A stretch of 64,000 nucleotides of DNA from Methanosarcinaceae archaeon (GCA_020055655.1 JAIPUR010000003.1:2612-66611); one strand, 5' to 3'. Positions 1 through 8,494 are shown, counted from the first letter of the stretch. Notes: generated by a model not told the origin, from the letters alone. Numbers and translations are program-made.

Positions 1-83
1 TGGCCAACTGTTTTAAATCCCGCCCATTCTGCAGCAAGATCAATACCTCCTATTCCTGAAAAACAAGAGAAGTGAGTTAACAT
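1..83 (-). CDS. DNA (cytosine-5-)-methyltransferase, N-terminal fragment cut by the window edge
   Basis: Reading the minus strand from the ATG at 83 gives 27 codons open to the edge. Residues 5-18 read FSCFSGIGGIDLAA, followed by EWAGF. This is the S-adenosylmethionine-binding motif I (F-x-G-x-G-G) that opens C5-cytosine methyltransferases of the Dcm/M.HhaI class. Only this N-terminus is visible, so the catalytic PCQ motif and target-recognition domain cannot be checked. A purine-rich AAAGGAA lies about 8 nt before the ATG. It is probably a restriction-modification or orphan methyltransferase, fitting the accessory look of this end. Confidence 0.8.
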   Translation of the reverse strand, partial: MLTHFSCFSGIGGIDLAAEWAGFKTVG

Positions 84-91
84 ATCAAAAC

Positions 92-210
92 TTCCTTTAT
101 TATGGGTATTTATCGTTCTTTTTGTCTCCCTGGGAGAGGCTACCGTTGCATATTAGGTTAGCCTATCCGGATTCACATTACCTATATTTTAATTTCCTTT
201 ATTATGGGTA
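92..210. repeat. Pair of 17-bp direct repeats in front of the methyltransferase
   Basis: TTCCTTTATTATGGGTA occurs at 92-108 and again at 194-210, a 102-bp period. The copy next to the methyltransferase contains its ribosome-binding site on the minus strand. The second copy lies between the methyltransferase and the next minus-strand ORF. It may be a duplicated leader or a two-site operator. Two units are too few to call an array. Confidence 0.6.
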
Positions 211-274
211 CTTGGAAACACTAATTTTGTTCGATAATCTATTCAAGCTGTTCATTTTGCATAGCTAACGCTAT

Positions 275-694
275 TCAGATTACACGACTATACCTTACTG
301 TGTTATGATTAGATTTAACAGCAATCTTGTGAGTGATACCAAGCTCTTTAAATTCTTTCATTAATTTCTTGGCTTGTTGGTAAGTGTCTACTATGATAGG
401 TTCTAAATCAGGGATTCGTTTAGGCTTAATTGGTTTCAGGTTCTTTTTTCGTTCCTTGTAGGGTCGGATTACACCTGAACCTATGAATACGTGACCAAAT
501 ATCTTTTTGAAACCAATATCAAGAGCAGAGCAGAAATTAATTAGTGGGTCTTTTGTGCTTTCCCATAAGCGTTTTGTTTTGAAGAATACCTTTGTGCAGT
601 GTTCTCTGGCTGGGTCAAGGATGCCTTTAGACTTCCAGTAGATGATATAGCGCCAGAGGGAACGTTCAGGTATTTCTGCATCCAAGCATAACAA
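275..694 (-). CDS. Unrecognised ORF, probably a 5'-truncated gene
   Basis: The ORF encodes 139 residues from a TTG at 694 and is rich in basic residues (a KKNLKPIKPKRIP stretch near residue 85). I do not recognise the family. The reading frame stays open upstream of the TTG to a TAA at 742, and that extension (HLGRLIDRISIW) looks like protein, but it holds no ATG or GTG and has no Shine-Dalgarno. The gene may therefore have lost its 5' end. The segment around residues 8-25 could be a winged-helix-like helix pair, which is a guess. It sits upstream of the methyltransferase on the same strand. Confidence 0.4.
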   Translation of the reverse strand: MLCLDAEIPERSLWRYIIYWKSKGILDPAREHCTKVFFKTKRLWESTKDPLINFCSALDIGFKKIFGHVFIGSGVIRPYKERKKNLKPIKPKRIPDLEPIIVDTYQQAKKLMKEFKELGITHKIAVKSNHNTVRYSRVI

Positions 695-982
695 GCACCA
701 TATTGAAATTCTGTCTATGAGCCGTCCAAGGTGGGGGCTTTAATCGCTTGCAATGATGGCGGTAGGCAGATGCTAAACTAAGTTAGTGTGTCTTTTTGTT
801 TACACTCAGATACGTATACATCACGATTGTTAATGTACAACCCCCTTATTTCCACTGGAGTTCAGGTACCCCTAAAGCATTGGGCGATTAATCACTTTCA
901 TAAAATCAAATAAAAAAGCTTAATTAATCATTGCCAAAATATTTCAGTAATATTTTAATTTCCATTTCCAAAAGGCGATTAA

Positions 983-1282
983 ATGCGGGTAGAACACCTT
1001 GAAAAAGTATATCCTTGTATTGCAGATCCGTGGAAATTGAGGATAATTGCTCATCTTGATGAAGGGCCTGATATTCCTTTGCTTGCTAAATATCTTGACT
1101 GCAAGTATTCGGAAGATCTTGGGATGGTGGCGTATAGGACTGGTATTCGGGAATTGAACTTCTTTGACAATGGGAAGGTTACTATCAGGATGGTAGATTC
1201 AGAACAAGAAGCCATTGATCTTGTTAACCGGACATTGACAATGGCCTATCACAAATCGATGCTGGATGATGATGATCTTTAG
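983..1282 (+). CDS. Conserved-looking small protein of unknown function
   Basis: The product is a soluble acidic protein of 99 residues with an ATG start and an AAGGCGAT Shine-Dalgarno 4 nt upstream. It has two cysteines (C12, C40), one near the N-terminus in YPCIADPW and one in KYLDCKYSED. No signal peptide or membrane segment is visible. The C-terminus ends in a run of aspartates. It converges on the next gene, and the two stop codons overlap by 4 nt. I do not recognise the family. Good coding character and the Shine-Dalgarno argue that it is real. Confidence 0.6.
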   Translation: MRVEHLEKVYPCIADPWKLRIIAHLDEGPDIPLLAKYLDCKYSEDLGMVAYRTGIRELNFFDNGKVTIRMVDSEQEAIDLVNRTLTMAYHKSMLDDDDL

Positions 1283-1569
1283 ATCACCAGCATGTAAATG
1301 GCTGCAAAGGCCATGACTCCAAGCAGGAAGAATGCTCCAAGGGCCAGCATGAGTTTTTTTCTCCTTTCTTCTTCTTCAGGTGGCAGTGGCAGAGGGTCAG
1401 GATTGTATTTCTTCTCCATGATCGCTCCCAGTGTAACACCAATAGCCAATCCAATTGCAGGTCCAATGGCAAGTGTGCCCATGACTATTCCAAGTGGTAT
1501 TCCAAGTGGGAGTCCGATGGCGATGCCAAGACCCATAAAACGGCCTTTTGGGTATCTCTTATTTTCCAT
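1279..1569 (-). CDS. Small glycine-zipper membrane protein
   Basis: The product has 96 residues. A long glycine/leucine/isoleucine-rich hydrophobic stretch (about 12-50) carries repeated small-x3-small spacing typical of packed membrane helices. A charged proline-rich linker (PLPLPPEEEERRKK, about 57-70) follows, then a second membrane helix to the end. I chose the ATG at 1569 rather than the one at 1608. A TATA-like ATTTATATA lies at 1589-1597, which would put transcription start near 1565-1570 and make the message leaderless. The function is unknown; a two-helix inner-membrane protein is all the sequence supports. Confidence 0.55.
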   Translation of the reverse strand: MENKRYPKGRFMGLGIAIGLPLGIPLGIVMGTLAIGPAIGLAIGVTLGAIMEKKYNPDPLPLPPEEEERRKKLMLALGAFFLLGVMAFAAIYMLVI

Positions 1570-1724
1570 GAACTTAAAATAAGGTCCGGGTATATAAATA
1601 TTAATCATACAGTAAAAAATGGATTAAATTTAAGTTCTCAAAAAGGGTGCTATCTTCGTGAACATAAAAAATGCTGCCTCTTTTGTTTTCATTTTAGTTT
1701 CAACCGTTCTCCTGCGCAATAAAT

Positions 1725-1995
1725 ATCCAGTAGCTGTACTGGTTACTCAGGTGAAGAGAGTTTTGTACTGGATGCCGGAAGCTATACGTTCTGGACAGTG
1801 AGGATCTATACCGTTACGGGAACATGGGTAATTTCCAGTATGATAGGTACTATGAGATAGTCTGTCCACAAACGTAGAATTCACTGTTAGTTACGATGCT
1901 TATATTGCTACGTAGTACTGATTAACAACGAAAACCAGGATCTTAGGCTGGATATTAGCTTCGAAGTTAGCCAGGTATCCATCAATTCTTTCTAC
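1725..1995 (+). pseudogene. Decayed secreted/surface protein gene
   Basis: The 390-bp gap between the membrane protein and the ABC ATPase has no intact gene. It does hold protein-like pieces in different plus-strand frames. From 1741 one frame reads GYSGEESFVLDAGSYTFW. From about 1826 another reads NFQYDRYYEIV. From about 1877 a third reads VEFTVSYDAYIAT. From about 1921 a further piece reads INNENQDLRLDISFEVS. Stops and frame changes separate them. The pattern suits a beta-sandwich surface protein that has lost its frame. The parent family is not identified. Confidence 0.4.
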
Positions 1996-2748
1996 TTAGC
2001 GATGGCAGCAGCCGATATCCTCAAGCAGTTTCTTGCGAAGCTCCACAACCTCTTCGCTAAATAAGTAGCGTGGTCTGGGTATTTTCACCTGTTCTTCCCA
2101 GTATATCTCACCGGGACGCGATGCCATGACAAGTATCCTGTCCGCAAGCAGGATCGCTTCCTCGATATTGTGTGTCACGAAGATGACCGTTTTCATATCC
2201 TTTTTCCAGATATTCAAAAGCTCATTATCAAGACGCTGTCGCGTTTGTTCATCCTGGGATGCAAAAGGTTCATCCATAAGCAGCATTTCAGGGTCAAGTG
2301 CCAGGGTTCTTGCAATGGCAGCCTTCTGTTTCATACCACCAGAAAGTTCATGGGGTTTAGCGTGCTCAAAAGATCTCAATCCCACAAGTTCGATATACTT
2401 TCTTGCAATTTCCTCTTGCTTATCGGCTGCAATTCCCTGTACCTTCAATCCAAACTTCACATTGTCCAATACATTCATCCAGGGGAAAAGGCTGCTTTCC
2501 TGGAAGACCACCCCTTTGTCCGGAGAAGGTCCCGTGACTCCCTTGCCATTTAGCAAAATGCTGCCAACATCCTGTTTCTCAAAACCGGCTATCATGTGCA
2601 ATAAAGTTGTTTTTCCACAACCACTGGGCCCTATTATGCAGACAAACTCATTCTTTTCTACAGTCAGGTTGATGTTTCGCAGAGCTACCATTCCACGTCC
2701 GCGATTCTTATCAATATAAGCTTTTGAAACATTTTTCACTTCAAGCAC
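1996..2748 (-). CDS. ABC transporter ATP-binding protein, TauB/SsuB/NrtD class
   Basis: This 250-residue cytoplasmic ATPase powers the importer encoded by the next two genes. Visible motifs are Walker A GPSGCGKTT (40-48), Q-loop VFQESS (81-86), signature LSGGMKQ (135-141), Walker B LLMDEP (156-161) and the switch histidine in THN (about 193). The family (nitrate/sulfonate/taurine/thiamine-precursor importers) is clear from sequence style and gene order; the substrate is not. The gene starts 11 nt after the permease stop, in one minus-strand operon of binding protein, permease and ATPase. The length is normal. Confidence 0.93.
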   Translation of the reverse strand: MLEVKNVSKAYIDKNRGRGMVALRNINLTVEKNEFVCIIGPSGCGKTTLLHMIAGFEKQDVGSILLNGKGVTGPSPDKGVVFQESSLFPWMNVLDNVKFGLKVQGIAADKQEEIARKYIELVGLRSFEHAKPHELSGGMKQKAAIARTLALDPEMLLMDEPFASQDEQTRQRLDNELLNIWKKDMKTVIFVTHNIEEAILLADRILVMASRPGEIYWEEQVKIPRPRYLFSEEVVELRKKLLEDIGCCHR

Positions 2749-2759
2749 ATCAGCACCTC

Positions 2760-3665
2760 CTATGTCAGCTGCTCAGCAACTTTTTTCTCCAGTACCGAAA
2801 AGAGCGTTTTTTCGATAAGCAATCCAATGATACTTATTACAAGTATGCTTACAAAGGCAGCCTCAAAATCAAGAGACCAGCGTGCCTGTATTATTGAATA
2901 TCCAAGTCCCAGTCCCACACCTACTATCATTTCAGCAGCAATCAGCACTCTCCATCCGTTTGCAAGGCCTATTCTCAGCCCGTTTATTATGGAAAGCGCA
3001 GCTGAAGGCAGCATCACCCGTAAAAATATAGTGGCTTTTCCAGCTCCCATCATCCTTGCTGCTCTTACATATACTGTTGGAGCAGCCCGTATTCCTCCAC
3101 TTGTGTTAATGACTATGGGTGCAAAAGCCGTAGCAGCTATCATGAATATGGTGGAGGTGTTTCCAAGCCCGAATATAAGTAGAGCAATAGGTATCCATGC
3201 GAGTCCGGGTATGAGTTGTATCACATAAATTACTGGCATTATTGTCTTTTGCAGCATTTCAGATGATCCAAGGAATAGTCCCATCAGGATACCAGAAATA
3301 ACTGCAATGGAAAATCCGACACACCATCGCATCAAACTGGCATAAAGATGCTCGAATATCGTCCTGCCGTAAAGAGCTTCGCCCTGTAGCATGCTGGAAA
3401 GCCTGTACAATGTTTCCATTGGTGTTGGAAATGGAACTCCTCTGATATGTATTCCCCATTGTGCTACAAAATACCATATAATGAAAACAATGGCCATGGA
3501 TATGATCACATAAAGGGCAGGGTTTGCTATTTTTTTGATCTTACTTTCCTTAAAATCAAATTCGAGCATTTCATAGTTAGAAACACCTTCTTTTTTATCC
3601 CGCATATCTGATAATGGGATAACTTTCATAGGTGCTCCGGCATCCTGCACCATTGAAAGTATCAT
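2760..3665 (-). CDS. ABC transporter permease, TauC/SsuC class
   Basis: This inner-membrane subunit has 301 residues, with a charged N-terminal extension of about 50 residues and then roughly six helices. The cytoplasmic coupling (EAA) loop is visible around AARMMGAGKATIFLRVMLPSA, between about residues 200 and 220. It should form a homodimer with two copies of the downstream ATPase. The 51-nt gap to the upstream binding-protein gene carries no obvious terminator, so the three genes are probably co-transcribed. The N-terminal extension is longer than usual, and an internal ATG could be the true start. Confidence 0.9.
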   Translation of the reverse strand: MILSMVQDAGAPMKVIPLSDMRDKKEGVSNYEMLEFDFKESKIKKIANPALYVIISMAIVFIIWYFVAQWGIHIRGVPFPTPMETLYRLSSMLQGEALYGRTIFEHLYASLMRWCVGFSIAVISGILMGLFLGSSEMLQKTIMPVIYVIQLIPGLAWIPIALLIFGLGNTSTIFMIAATAFAPIVINTSGGIRAAPTVYVRAARMMGAGKATIFLRVMLPSAALSIINGLRIGLANGWRVLIAAEMIVGVGLGLGYSIIQARWSLDFEAAFVSILVISIIGLLIEKTLFSVLEKKVAEQLT

Positions 3666-3716
3666 TTGTTTTTTATTGATCCAAACACCTTCTTCTTTTG
3701 TTTTACAGGACGCAGA

Positions 3717-4688
3717 TTAATTCAGCTCATTTATATATGATCGATCTGCAACAATGTCAAAATCAGGTACTTCTCTTATTTTTTCAATATCCATAAGAAA
3801 CGCTGCTGTTGATTCCAGACTTTCTATTGTTCTATTGGACATATCCAGTTCATAGTCGTGGAGTTCCATTGCATTTTCTATAACTTCAACATCCACTCCT
3901 GCGATATTTGCCTGTATCTGCGCAGCCTCATTTGGATTTTCATTAATGAATTCGGTAGCTTTCTGTAATACTCTGAGGATAGCTGTTACCTTTTCCGGAC
4001 TATTTTCAGCAAATTCATTATTCACTAGTATTGTTATTGGATATGTGTTGTCAAGTCCACCTAGTGTGGTAAGTTCGCGTCCATATCCATTATATTCTGC
4101 AATTGAAGGCGTGGGTTCACTTGCAACTATTGCATCCACTTCTCCAGTTGCAAAAGCTGTTAGTTGCTCAGAAGGTCTTAGGTCAAGCATCTCTTCATCA
4201 AGGTCCAATCCATTTCTCTCTGCGAAAAGAAGAAGTCCTCCATGTGTTGATGTTCCCATTTTGATCCCTATACTTTTTCCTTCCAGATCCTCGATATTAG
4301 TTATTCCACTTTTATCAGAAACGATGAGTCGATGACGATCTTCCCCGCTGCCATGGGATGCTATTATTGTTACGGGATGTCCCTGTGAAACACTGGTGAT
4401 GGCAGTTGTATCTCCCATTGTGCCAAAGTCAGCATCTCCATACAAAAGAGCCTCTGCACATGCAGGTCCACTGCTAAACTGCATTGATCTTATATTCAAT
4501 CCTTCTTCTTCAAAGAATCCTTTTTCGAATGCAATTATAGTTGCAGCACCGGCAACTTTGTCCTGATGCGCAAAAACTATCTCATCGTCACTTTCTTTTT
4601 CTGTATCCAGGCACATGGATGCAGATACGGCAAATAAACTAATCACAAGGAACAGTGCAAATCCTTTAATCTTCTGTTTTTCACTCAT
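3717..4688 (-). CDS. ABC transporter substrate-binding protein, TauA/SsuA/NMT1-like
   Basis: The protein has 323 residues: a basic N-terminus, a hydrophobic helix (about 9-25), then a cysteine (C26) followed by an acidic linker. This fits a lipoprotein anchor, although the residue before the cysteine is Met, which is unusual for a lipobox. The mature part has the type-II periplasmic-binding fold signatures of this family: an early GYFEEEGL-like segment (here EKGFFEEEGLNI), DFGTMGDTTA, a GKSIGIKMGTSTHG strand-loop and a VDAIVASEP hinge. It is first in the operon. The substrate could be a sulfonate, a nitrogenous precursor or similar; the sequence alone does not decide. Confidence 0.88.
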   Translation of the reverse strand: MSEKQKIKGFALFLVISLFAVSASMCLDTEKESDDEIVFAHQDKVAGAATIIAFEKGFFEEEGLNIRSMQFSSGPACAEALLYGDADFGTMGDTTAITSVSQGHPVTIIASHGSGEDRHRLIVSDKSGITNIEDLEGKSIGIKMGTSTHGGLLLFAERNGLDLDEEMLDLRPSEQLTAFATGEVDAIVASEPTPSIAEYNGYGRELTTLGGLDNTYPITILVNNEFAENSPEKVTAILRVLQKATEFINENPNEAAQIQANIAGVDVEVIENAMELHDYELDMSNRTIESLESTAAFLMDIEKIREVPDFDIVADRSYINELN

Positions 4689-4717
4689 TATATCGTTCCT
4701 GTTCAGGGTATATCAAG

Positions 4718-4730
4718 TTCACAATGTGAA
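4718..4730. promoter_or_regulatory. Palindromic operator candidate at the ABC-transporter start site
   Basis: TTCACA-A-TGTGAA is a perfect 13-bp palindrome. It sits where transcription should begin: a minus-strand TATA-like ATATAATATATG lies at 4743-4754, which predicts a start near 4721. A repressor bound here would cover the start of the binding-protein operon. The identity of the regulator is unknown. Confidence 0.5.
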
Positions 4731-4742
4731 TTGTCAAGTAGT

Positions 4743-4754
4743 CATATATTATAT
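4743..4754 (-). promoter_or_regulatory. TATA box of the TauABC-like operon
   Basis: ATATAATATATG on the minus strand is centred about 60 bp before the ATG at 4688. It gives a leader of about 33 nt containing AGGAACGATATA before the start codon. Confidence 0.5.
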
Positions 4755-4872
4755 CTTCGCACAGTTTCAATATTTTTTGATTTCAGTTTATTTTGAAATT
4801 GCACTGCCGAGACTATGCAAATAATTTAATACATCCTTATCATTTTTGCAATCGCCCCTTCCAGTTGTTAGG

Positions 4873-4880
4873 TTTATATA
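4873..4880 (+). promoter_or_regulatory. TATA box of asd
   Basis: TTTATATA lies about 85 bp before the asd ATG. It predicts a start near 4905 and a leader of about 55 nt ending in the Shine-Dalgarno GGAAGGATGA. Confidence 0.55.
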
Positions 4881-4960
4881 AGTTCAGGTAGAACTGCTGA
4901 GAAAAAAGTGATTTATACATTTGGATTATGAATTTCTTGTAATTGGAAGGATGACATATT

Positions 4961-5953
4961 ATGAGCTACAAAGTTGGAATTATGGGTGCTACTGGCGCAG
5001 TAGGCAGAGAGGTTATTGATGTTTTGCACAACAGGGATTTTCCTGTGGAAAAACTAAGGCTTTATGCTTCATCAAGAAGTGCAGGTAAAGTAATGGGTAC
5101 TCCTTATGGGGAGATCACAATTGAAAATGCCGATGAAGCAGATTATTCTGAACTTGATGTCGCATTTTTTGCAATAAGTGGTGAATGGAGTAAGGCAAAT
5201 GCTGAAAAGGCAACATCTGCAGGATGCTATGTAATTGATAACAGTAGTGCTTTCCGCTATGATGACAATGTTCCATTGGTTGTACCTGAGATCAATAGCA
5301 GTGCGATCGGCGATTCAAAATTAATGGCAAATCCAAACTGTACTACAGCTATTGCTGCAATTCCTCTTTATGCCCTTCATAAAGAATATGGTGTCAAGAA
5401 GGTAATAATCAGTACATATCAGGCAACCAGCGGTGCAGGTGCTGCTGGTATGAACGAACTGGAGACAGAGTCGAGAAACTATCTTGATGGTAAAAAGGTA
5501 GGTAACAAGGTGTTTGCATATCCAATAGCTTTCAATGCAATTCCACATATCGACAGTTTCCAGGAAAATGACTATACTCGTGAGGAAATGAAGGTTGTCT
5601 GGGAAACCCACAAGATATTCGGTGAACCTGATATGCCAATCAGCTGTACCTGCGTTAGGATACCTACAATGAGAGTTCATGCTGAAAGCATAGTTGTGGA
5701 AACAGAAAAACCAGTGGATCCAGAAGATGCAAAGAAAGTATTGGGCTCTATTGAAGGCGTGGAACTGAAAGACGATATTGCAAATAACGTCTACCCAATG
5801 CCAATAACTGCTACTAGAAAGTATGATGTAGAAGTTGGCAGGATCAGAAGGAATATCGTTTTCGGTGAAAAAGGGCTTGAATTCTTTGTTTGTGGTGACC
5901 AGTTGCTCAAGGGCGCTGCACTTAATGCTGTGCAGATAGCTGAGAATCTTTGA
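4961..5953 (+). CDS. asd: Aspartate-semialdehyde dehydrogenase
   Basis: The enzyme reduces aspartyl-4-phosphate to aspartate semialdehyde with NADPH, the branch point to lysine, threonine, methionine and homoserine. It has 330 residues, normal for the family. The Rossmann loop GATGAVGRE is at 9-17, and the catalytic cysteine is C127 in NPNCTTAIA. SSAFRYDDNVPLVVPEIN is the substrate-side segment around 95-112. A GGAAGGATGA Shine-Dalgarno lies about 9 nt before the ATG. It appears monocistronic, with its own TATA box and a hairpin terminator. The sequence is of the bacterial/methanogen Asd type rather than the yeast type. Confidence 0.95.
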   Translation: MSYKVGIMGATGAVGREVIDVLHNRDFPVEKLRLYASSRSAGKVMGTPYGEITIENADEADYSELDVAFFAISGEWSKANAEKATSAGCYVIDNSSAFRYDDNVPLVVPEINSSAIGDSKLMANPNCTTAIAAIPLYALHKEYGVKKVIISTYQATSGAGAAGMNELETESRNYLDGKKVGNKVFAYPIAFNAIPHIDSFQENDYTREEMKVVWETHKIFGEPDMPISCTCVRIPTMRVHAESIVVETEKPVDPEDAKKVLGSIEGVELKDDIANNVYPMPITATRKYDVEVGRIRRNIVFGEKGLEFFVCGDQLLKGAALNAVQIAENL

Positions 5954-5972
5954 TCTGTTTTATTGATAAGTC

Positions 5973-6019
5973 GAAGGCAGTATTTGCCTTCAAATTTCGT
6001 TTTTCATTTTTTAGCTGTT
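5973..6019 (+). terminator. Terminator of asd
   Basis: GAAGGCA (5973-5979), loop GTATT, TGCCTTC (5985-5991) form a perfect 7-bp stem. It starts 20 nt after the asd stop and is followed by a T-rich run to about 6019. Confidence 0.7.
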
Positions 6020-6148
6020 TACACGCAGTGAAATTCGCATGGAACAGTTCGAACTTAGAAGTTGAATGATATATTTTGAACAAAATCCTTATGTGACTTT
6101 ACTTTCATAATAATAATTCTTAGTTTATTATTTAGTTTGGTGATATGT

Positions 6149-6559
6149 ATGGTGGAAATTGATATCTATTTCAAGAAGCTAGATCAGAGGTCATTCAAAT
6201 CATCTGATATTCCTTTGGTTACAAAAGCGATTCTTCAGGATTCTAAGGCCGGCGCGGCTAAGGCTAGTAAAGATGATTTCCAGTGGCTCCAGAACTATCA
6301 TTTTGCATTGGAACAACTGGAGCTTGCCGAGGGAACAGCCTCCTCTGCTGTTCATACGGGAGACTGGAGGGGTGTTATAGATGATTTCAGTAAGCTCAAA
6401 ATGATGATTGATGAAATGTCAGAAAAAGCTGTGATAACTAATGTGTCATGGTCAGCAGGTGGAATGGCGATATTTGATATACCCGATGCAGAATGTTACA
6501 GGGAACATGTTTATTGCCTTGTACGTGCTCATCTGAAAAAGATCTATGGATTGCAATAG
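6149..6559 (+). CDS. Conserved hypothetical protein
   Basis: The product is a soluble protein of 136 residues. I chose the ATG at 6149 because GGTGAT, a good match to the archaeal anti-Shine-Dalgarno, ends 4 nt before it; the frame is open further upstream from a TTG at 6137. The sequence looks mostly alpha-helical (residues 20-90) with a C-terminal segment containing two cysteines (ECYREHVYCLV). No signal, membrane segment or catalytic motif is recognised. It stands alone between asd and the thermosome gene. The function is unknown. Confidence 0.6.
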   Translation: MVEIDIYFKKLDQRSFKSSDIPLVTKAILQDSKAGAAKASKDDFQWLQNYHFALEQLELAEGTASSAVHTGDWRGVIDDFSKLKMMIDEMSEKAVITNVSWSAGGMAIFDIPDAECYREHVYCLVRAHLKKIYGLQ

Positions 6560-6620
6560 GCTATATAGTCTCTTTTTCTTCTTTTTTAGTCCTTCTTTTT
6601 TTCATGTCTGATTGGTTACA

Positions 6621-6628
6621 TTTATATA
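6621..6628 (+). promoter_or_regulatory. TATA box of the thermosome gene
   Basis: TTTATATA predicts a transcription start near 6650 and a leader of about 75 nt that contains the hairpin at 6658-6674. Confidence 0.55.
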
Positions 6629-6657
6629 GAACTGCCTGCATCTAGATTCAGCGGCAT

Positions 6658-6674
6658 GAGTATTTACGATACTC
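6658..6674 (+). promoter_or_regulatory. Hairpin in the thermosome leader
   Basis: GAGTAT-TTACG-ATACTC is a perfect 6-bp inverted repeat just after the predicted transcription start. It could be an operator for a heat-shock repressor or an RNA stem. The sequence does not decide between them. Confidence 0.4.
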
Positions 6675-6728
6675 TATCGCTCATAATTACATTAACAATT
6701 TGATCTATTATTTCAGGAGGTTATTTAT

Positions 6729-8384
6729 TTGGCAGGACAACCCACATACGCTTTAAAGAACAAAAGCATGAGCACTCGTGCAAGAGATTCTCAAGCTGTT
6801 AATATATTGGCTGGAAAAGCTGTTGCAAAGGCAGTAAGAACCACCCTTGGTCCAAAAGGTATGGACAAGATGCTTGTAGATGGACTTGGTGACATTGTAA
6901 TTACCAACGACGGTGCTACAATTCTCAAGGAAATGGATATCGACCATCCGGCAGCAAAAATGGTAGTTGAAGTAGCAAAGACACAGGACGATGCAGTCGG
7001 AGATGGTACAACAACTGCAGCTGTACTTACTGGTGAATTGCTTAACATGTCAGAAGAACTGATGAACAAAGGTGTGCACCCAACTATTATTGCAACCGGT
7101 TACAGACATGCTGCAGAAAAGGCAACTGAGATCCTTGATACGATCACTATCGATGTTTCCCCCGATGACAGGGAAACACTGGCAAAGTTAGCCAAGACCG
7201 CCCTTACTGGTAAAGGTGCTGGTGAATACAAGGAGTTTCTCGCAGAGGTCGCAATAGATGCAGTTCTTTCAGTAGTTGAAGAGACAGAAGAAGGCCTTAA
7301 AGTAGACGTTGGGGACATTACTATCGAGAAGAGAGCTGGCGGAAGCATTCTTGACACTGAACTCGTTGAAGGTCTCATCATTGACAAAGAACGTGTAAGA
7401 CCTAACATGCCAAAGAGGATAGAAAACGCAAAGATCCTTCTTGCAGGTTTCGCTCTTGAATTCCAGAAGATCGAAAAGGATGCAGAGATCAAGATCAAAT
7501 CACCTGATCAGATGCAGCTTTTCATCGACCAGGAAGAGAAAATGGTCAAGGAAATGGTTGACAAGGTAATTGCAAGTGGTGCAAATGTTGTTTTCACACA
7601 GAAAGGAATTGACGACCTTGCTCAGTACTACCTTGAGAAAGCTGGTATCTATGCATGCAGAAGGATCAAGAAGAGTGACCTCCAGAAGCTTTCAAAGGCA
7701 ACAGGAGCAACTTTGTTCCAGGACATTGCAGATATGAGTCCAGAAGACCTCGGTCATGCTGACTTAGTAGAAGAGAGAGATGTAACCGGTACAAAGATGA
7801 CCTTCTTCACAGGATGCAAAGAAGAAAAAACCTCTTCACTTATCCTCCACGGTGGTACAACCCATATCGTTGATACACTCAGCCGCGCACTTCACGATGC
7901 ACTATGTGTGATCGGTGTAGCACTTGAGGATAAGAAGATCGTAGCTGGTGGCGGAGCACCTGAGATCGAGCTTGCACTCAGACTCAGAGAATATGCATCA
8001 ACACTCAAAGGCAGAGAGCAGCTTGCAGTAACTAAGTTTGCAGAAGCATTTGACGTGATTCCACAGACCCTTGCTGAAAATGCAGGTCTTGACCCAATAG
8101 ATATGCTTGTAGATCTCCGTTTACAGCACGAACAGGGTAACAAGAATGCTGGTTTTGATGTGTTCACCGGAAAGGTTGTAGACATGTATGATAACGATGT
8201 CCTCGAACCACTCAGAATCAAGACCCAGGCAGTCAACTCTGCAATGGAAGCAACAGTTATGATCCTCAGGATCGACGATGTTGTTGCAGCATCCAGAAAA
8301 CCAAGTTCAATGCCACCTGGTGCAGAAGGAATGCCACCTGGTGCAGAAGGAATGCCTCCGGGTATGCCACCTATGGAAATGTAA
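6729..8384 (+). CDS. Thermosome subunit (group II chaperonin)
   Basis: This 551-residue ATP-driven protein-folding subunit assembles into the double-ring archaeal chaperonin in the cytoplasm. Start is TTG at 6729, supported by GGAGG 8 nt upstream and by the typical N-terminus [13 protein letters not shown]. The ATP-site segments [14 protein letters not shown] (about 38-51) and [10 protein letters not shown] (about 90-99) are present, as is the apical/intermediate architecture. The C-terminal tail is a Gly/Met/Pro repeat (GMPPGAE units) that projects into the folding chamber. It is monocistronic. Other thermosome paralogues usually exist in these genomes but are not in this window. Confidence 0.96.
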   Translation: MAGQPTYALKNKSMSTRARDSQAVNILAGKAVAKAVRTTLGPKGMDKMLVDGLGDIVITNDGATILKEMDIDHPAAKMVVEVAKTQDDAVGDGTTTAAVLTGELLNMSEELMNKGVHPTIIATGYRHAAEKATEILDTITIDVSPDDRETLAKLAKTALTGKGAGEYKEFLAEVAIDAVLSVVEETEEGLKVDVGDITIEKRAGGSILDTELVEGLIIDKERVRPNMPKRIENAKILLAGFALEFQKIEKDAEIKIKSPDQMQLFIDQEEKMVKEMVDKVIASGANVVFTQKGIDDLAQYYLEKAGIYACRRIKKSDLQKLSKATGATLFQDIADMSPEDLGHADLVEERDVTGTKMTFFTGCKEEKTSSLILHGGTTHIVDTLSRALHDALCVIGVALEDKKIVAGGGAPEIELALRLREYASTLKGREQLAVTKFAEAFDVIPQTLAENAGLDPIDMLVDLRLQHEQGNKNAGFDVFTGKVVDMYDNDVLEPLRIKTQAVNSAMEATVMILRIDDVVAASRKPSSMPPGAEGMPPGAEGMPPGMPPMEM

Positions 8385-8399
8385 ATACATTTTTTCTTT

Positions 8400-8437
8400 T
8401 GTGCTGGACAATTCCGGCACAGAACCTTTCTTTTTTG
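8400..8437 (+). terminator. Terminator of the thermosome gene
   Basis: TGTGCTGG (8400-8407), loop ACAATT, CCGGCACA (8414-8421) form an 8-bp stem with one G-U pair. It is followed by a run ending in TTTCTTTTTT. Confidence 0.6.
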
Positions 8438-8482
8438 TAACTAAATATCATCTTTTGTATGTTTCACTTTTTTGTGGTAAAG

Positions 8483-8494
8483 TATTTATTATAT
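8483..8494 (+). promoter_or_regulatory. TATA box of the biotin transporter operon
   Basis: TATTTATTATAT lies directly before the biotin operator. The predicted start, near 8515, falls inside the operator. Confidence 0.5.

Noticed and set aside
92-210. Possible CRISPR array
   Set aside because: Only two repeat units, 17 bp long, with an 85-bp gap and no cas genes in the window.
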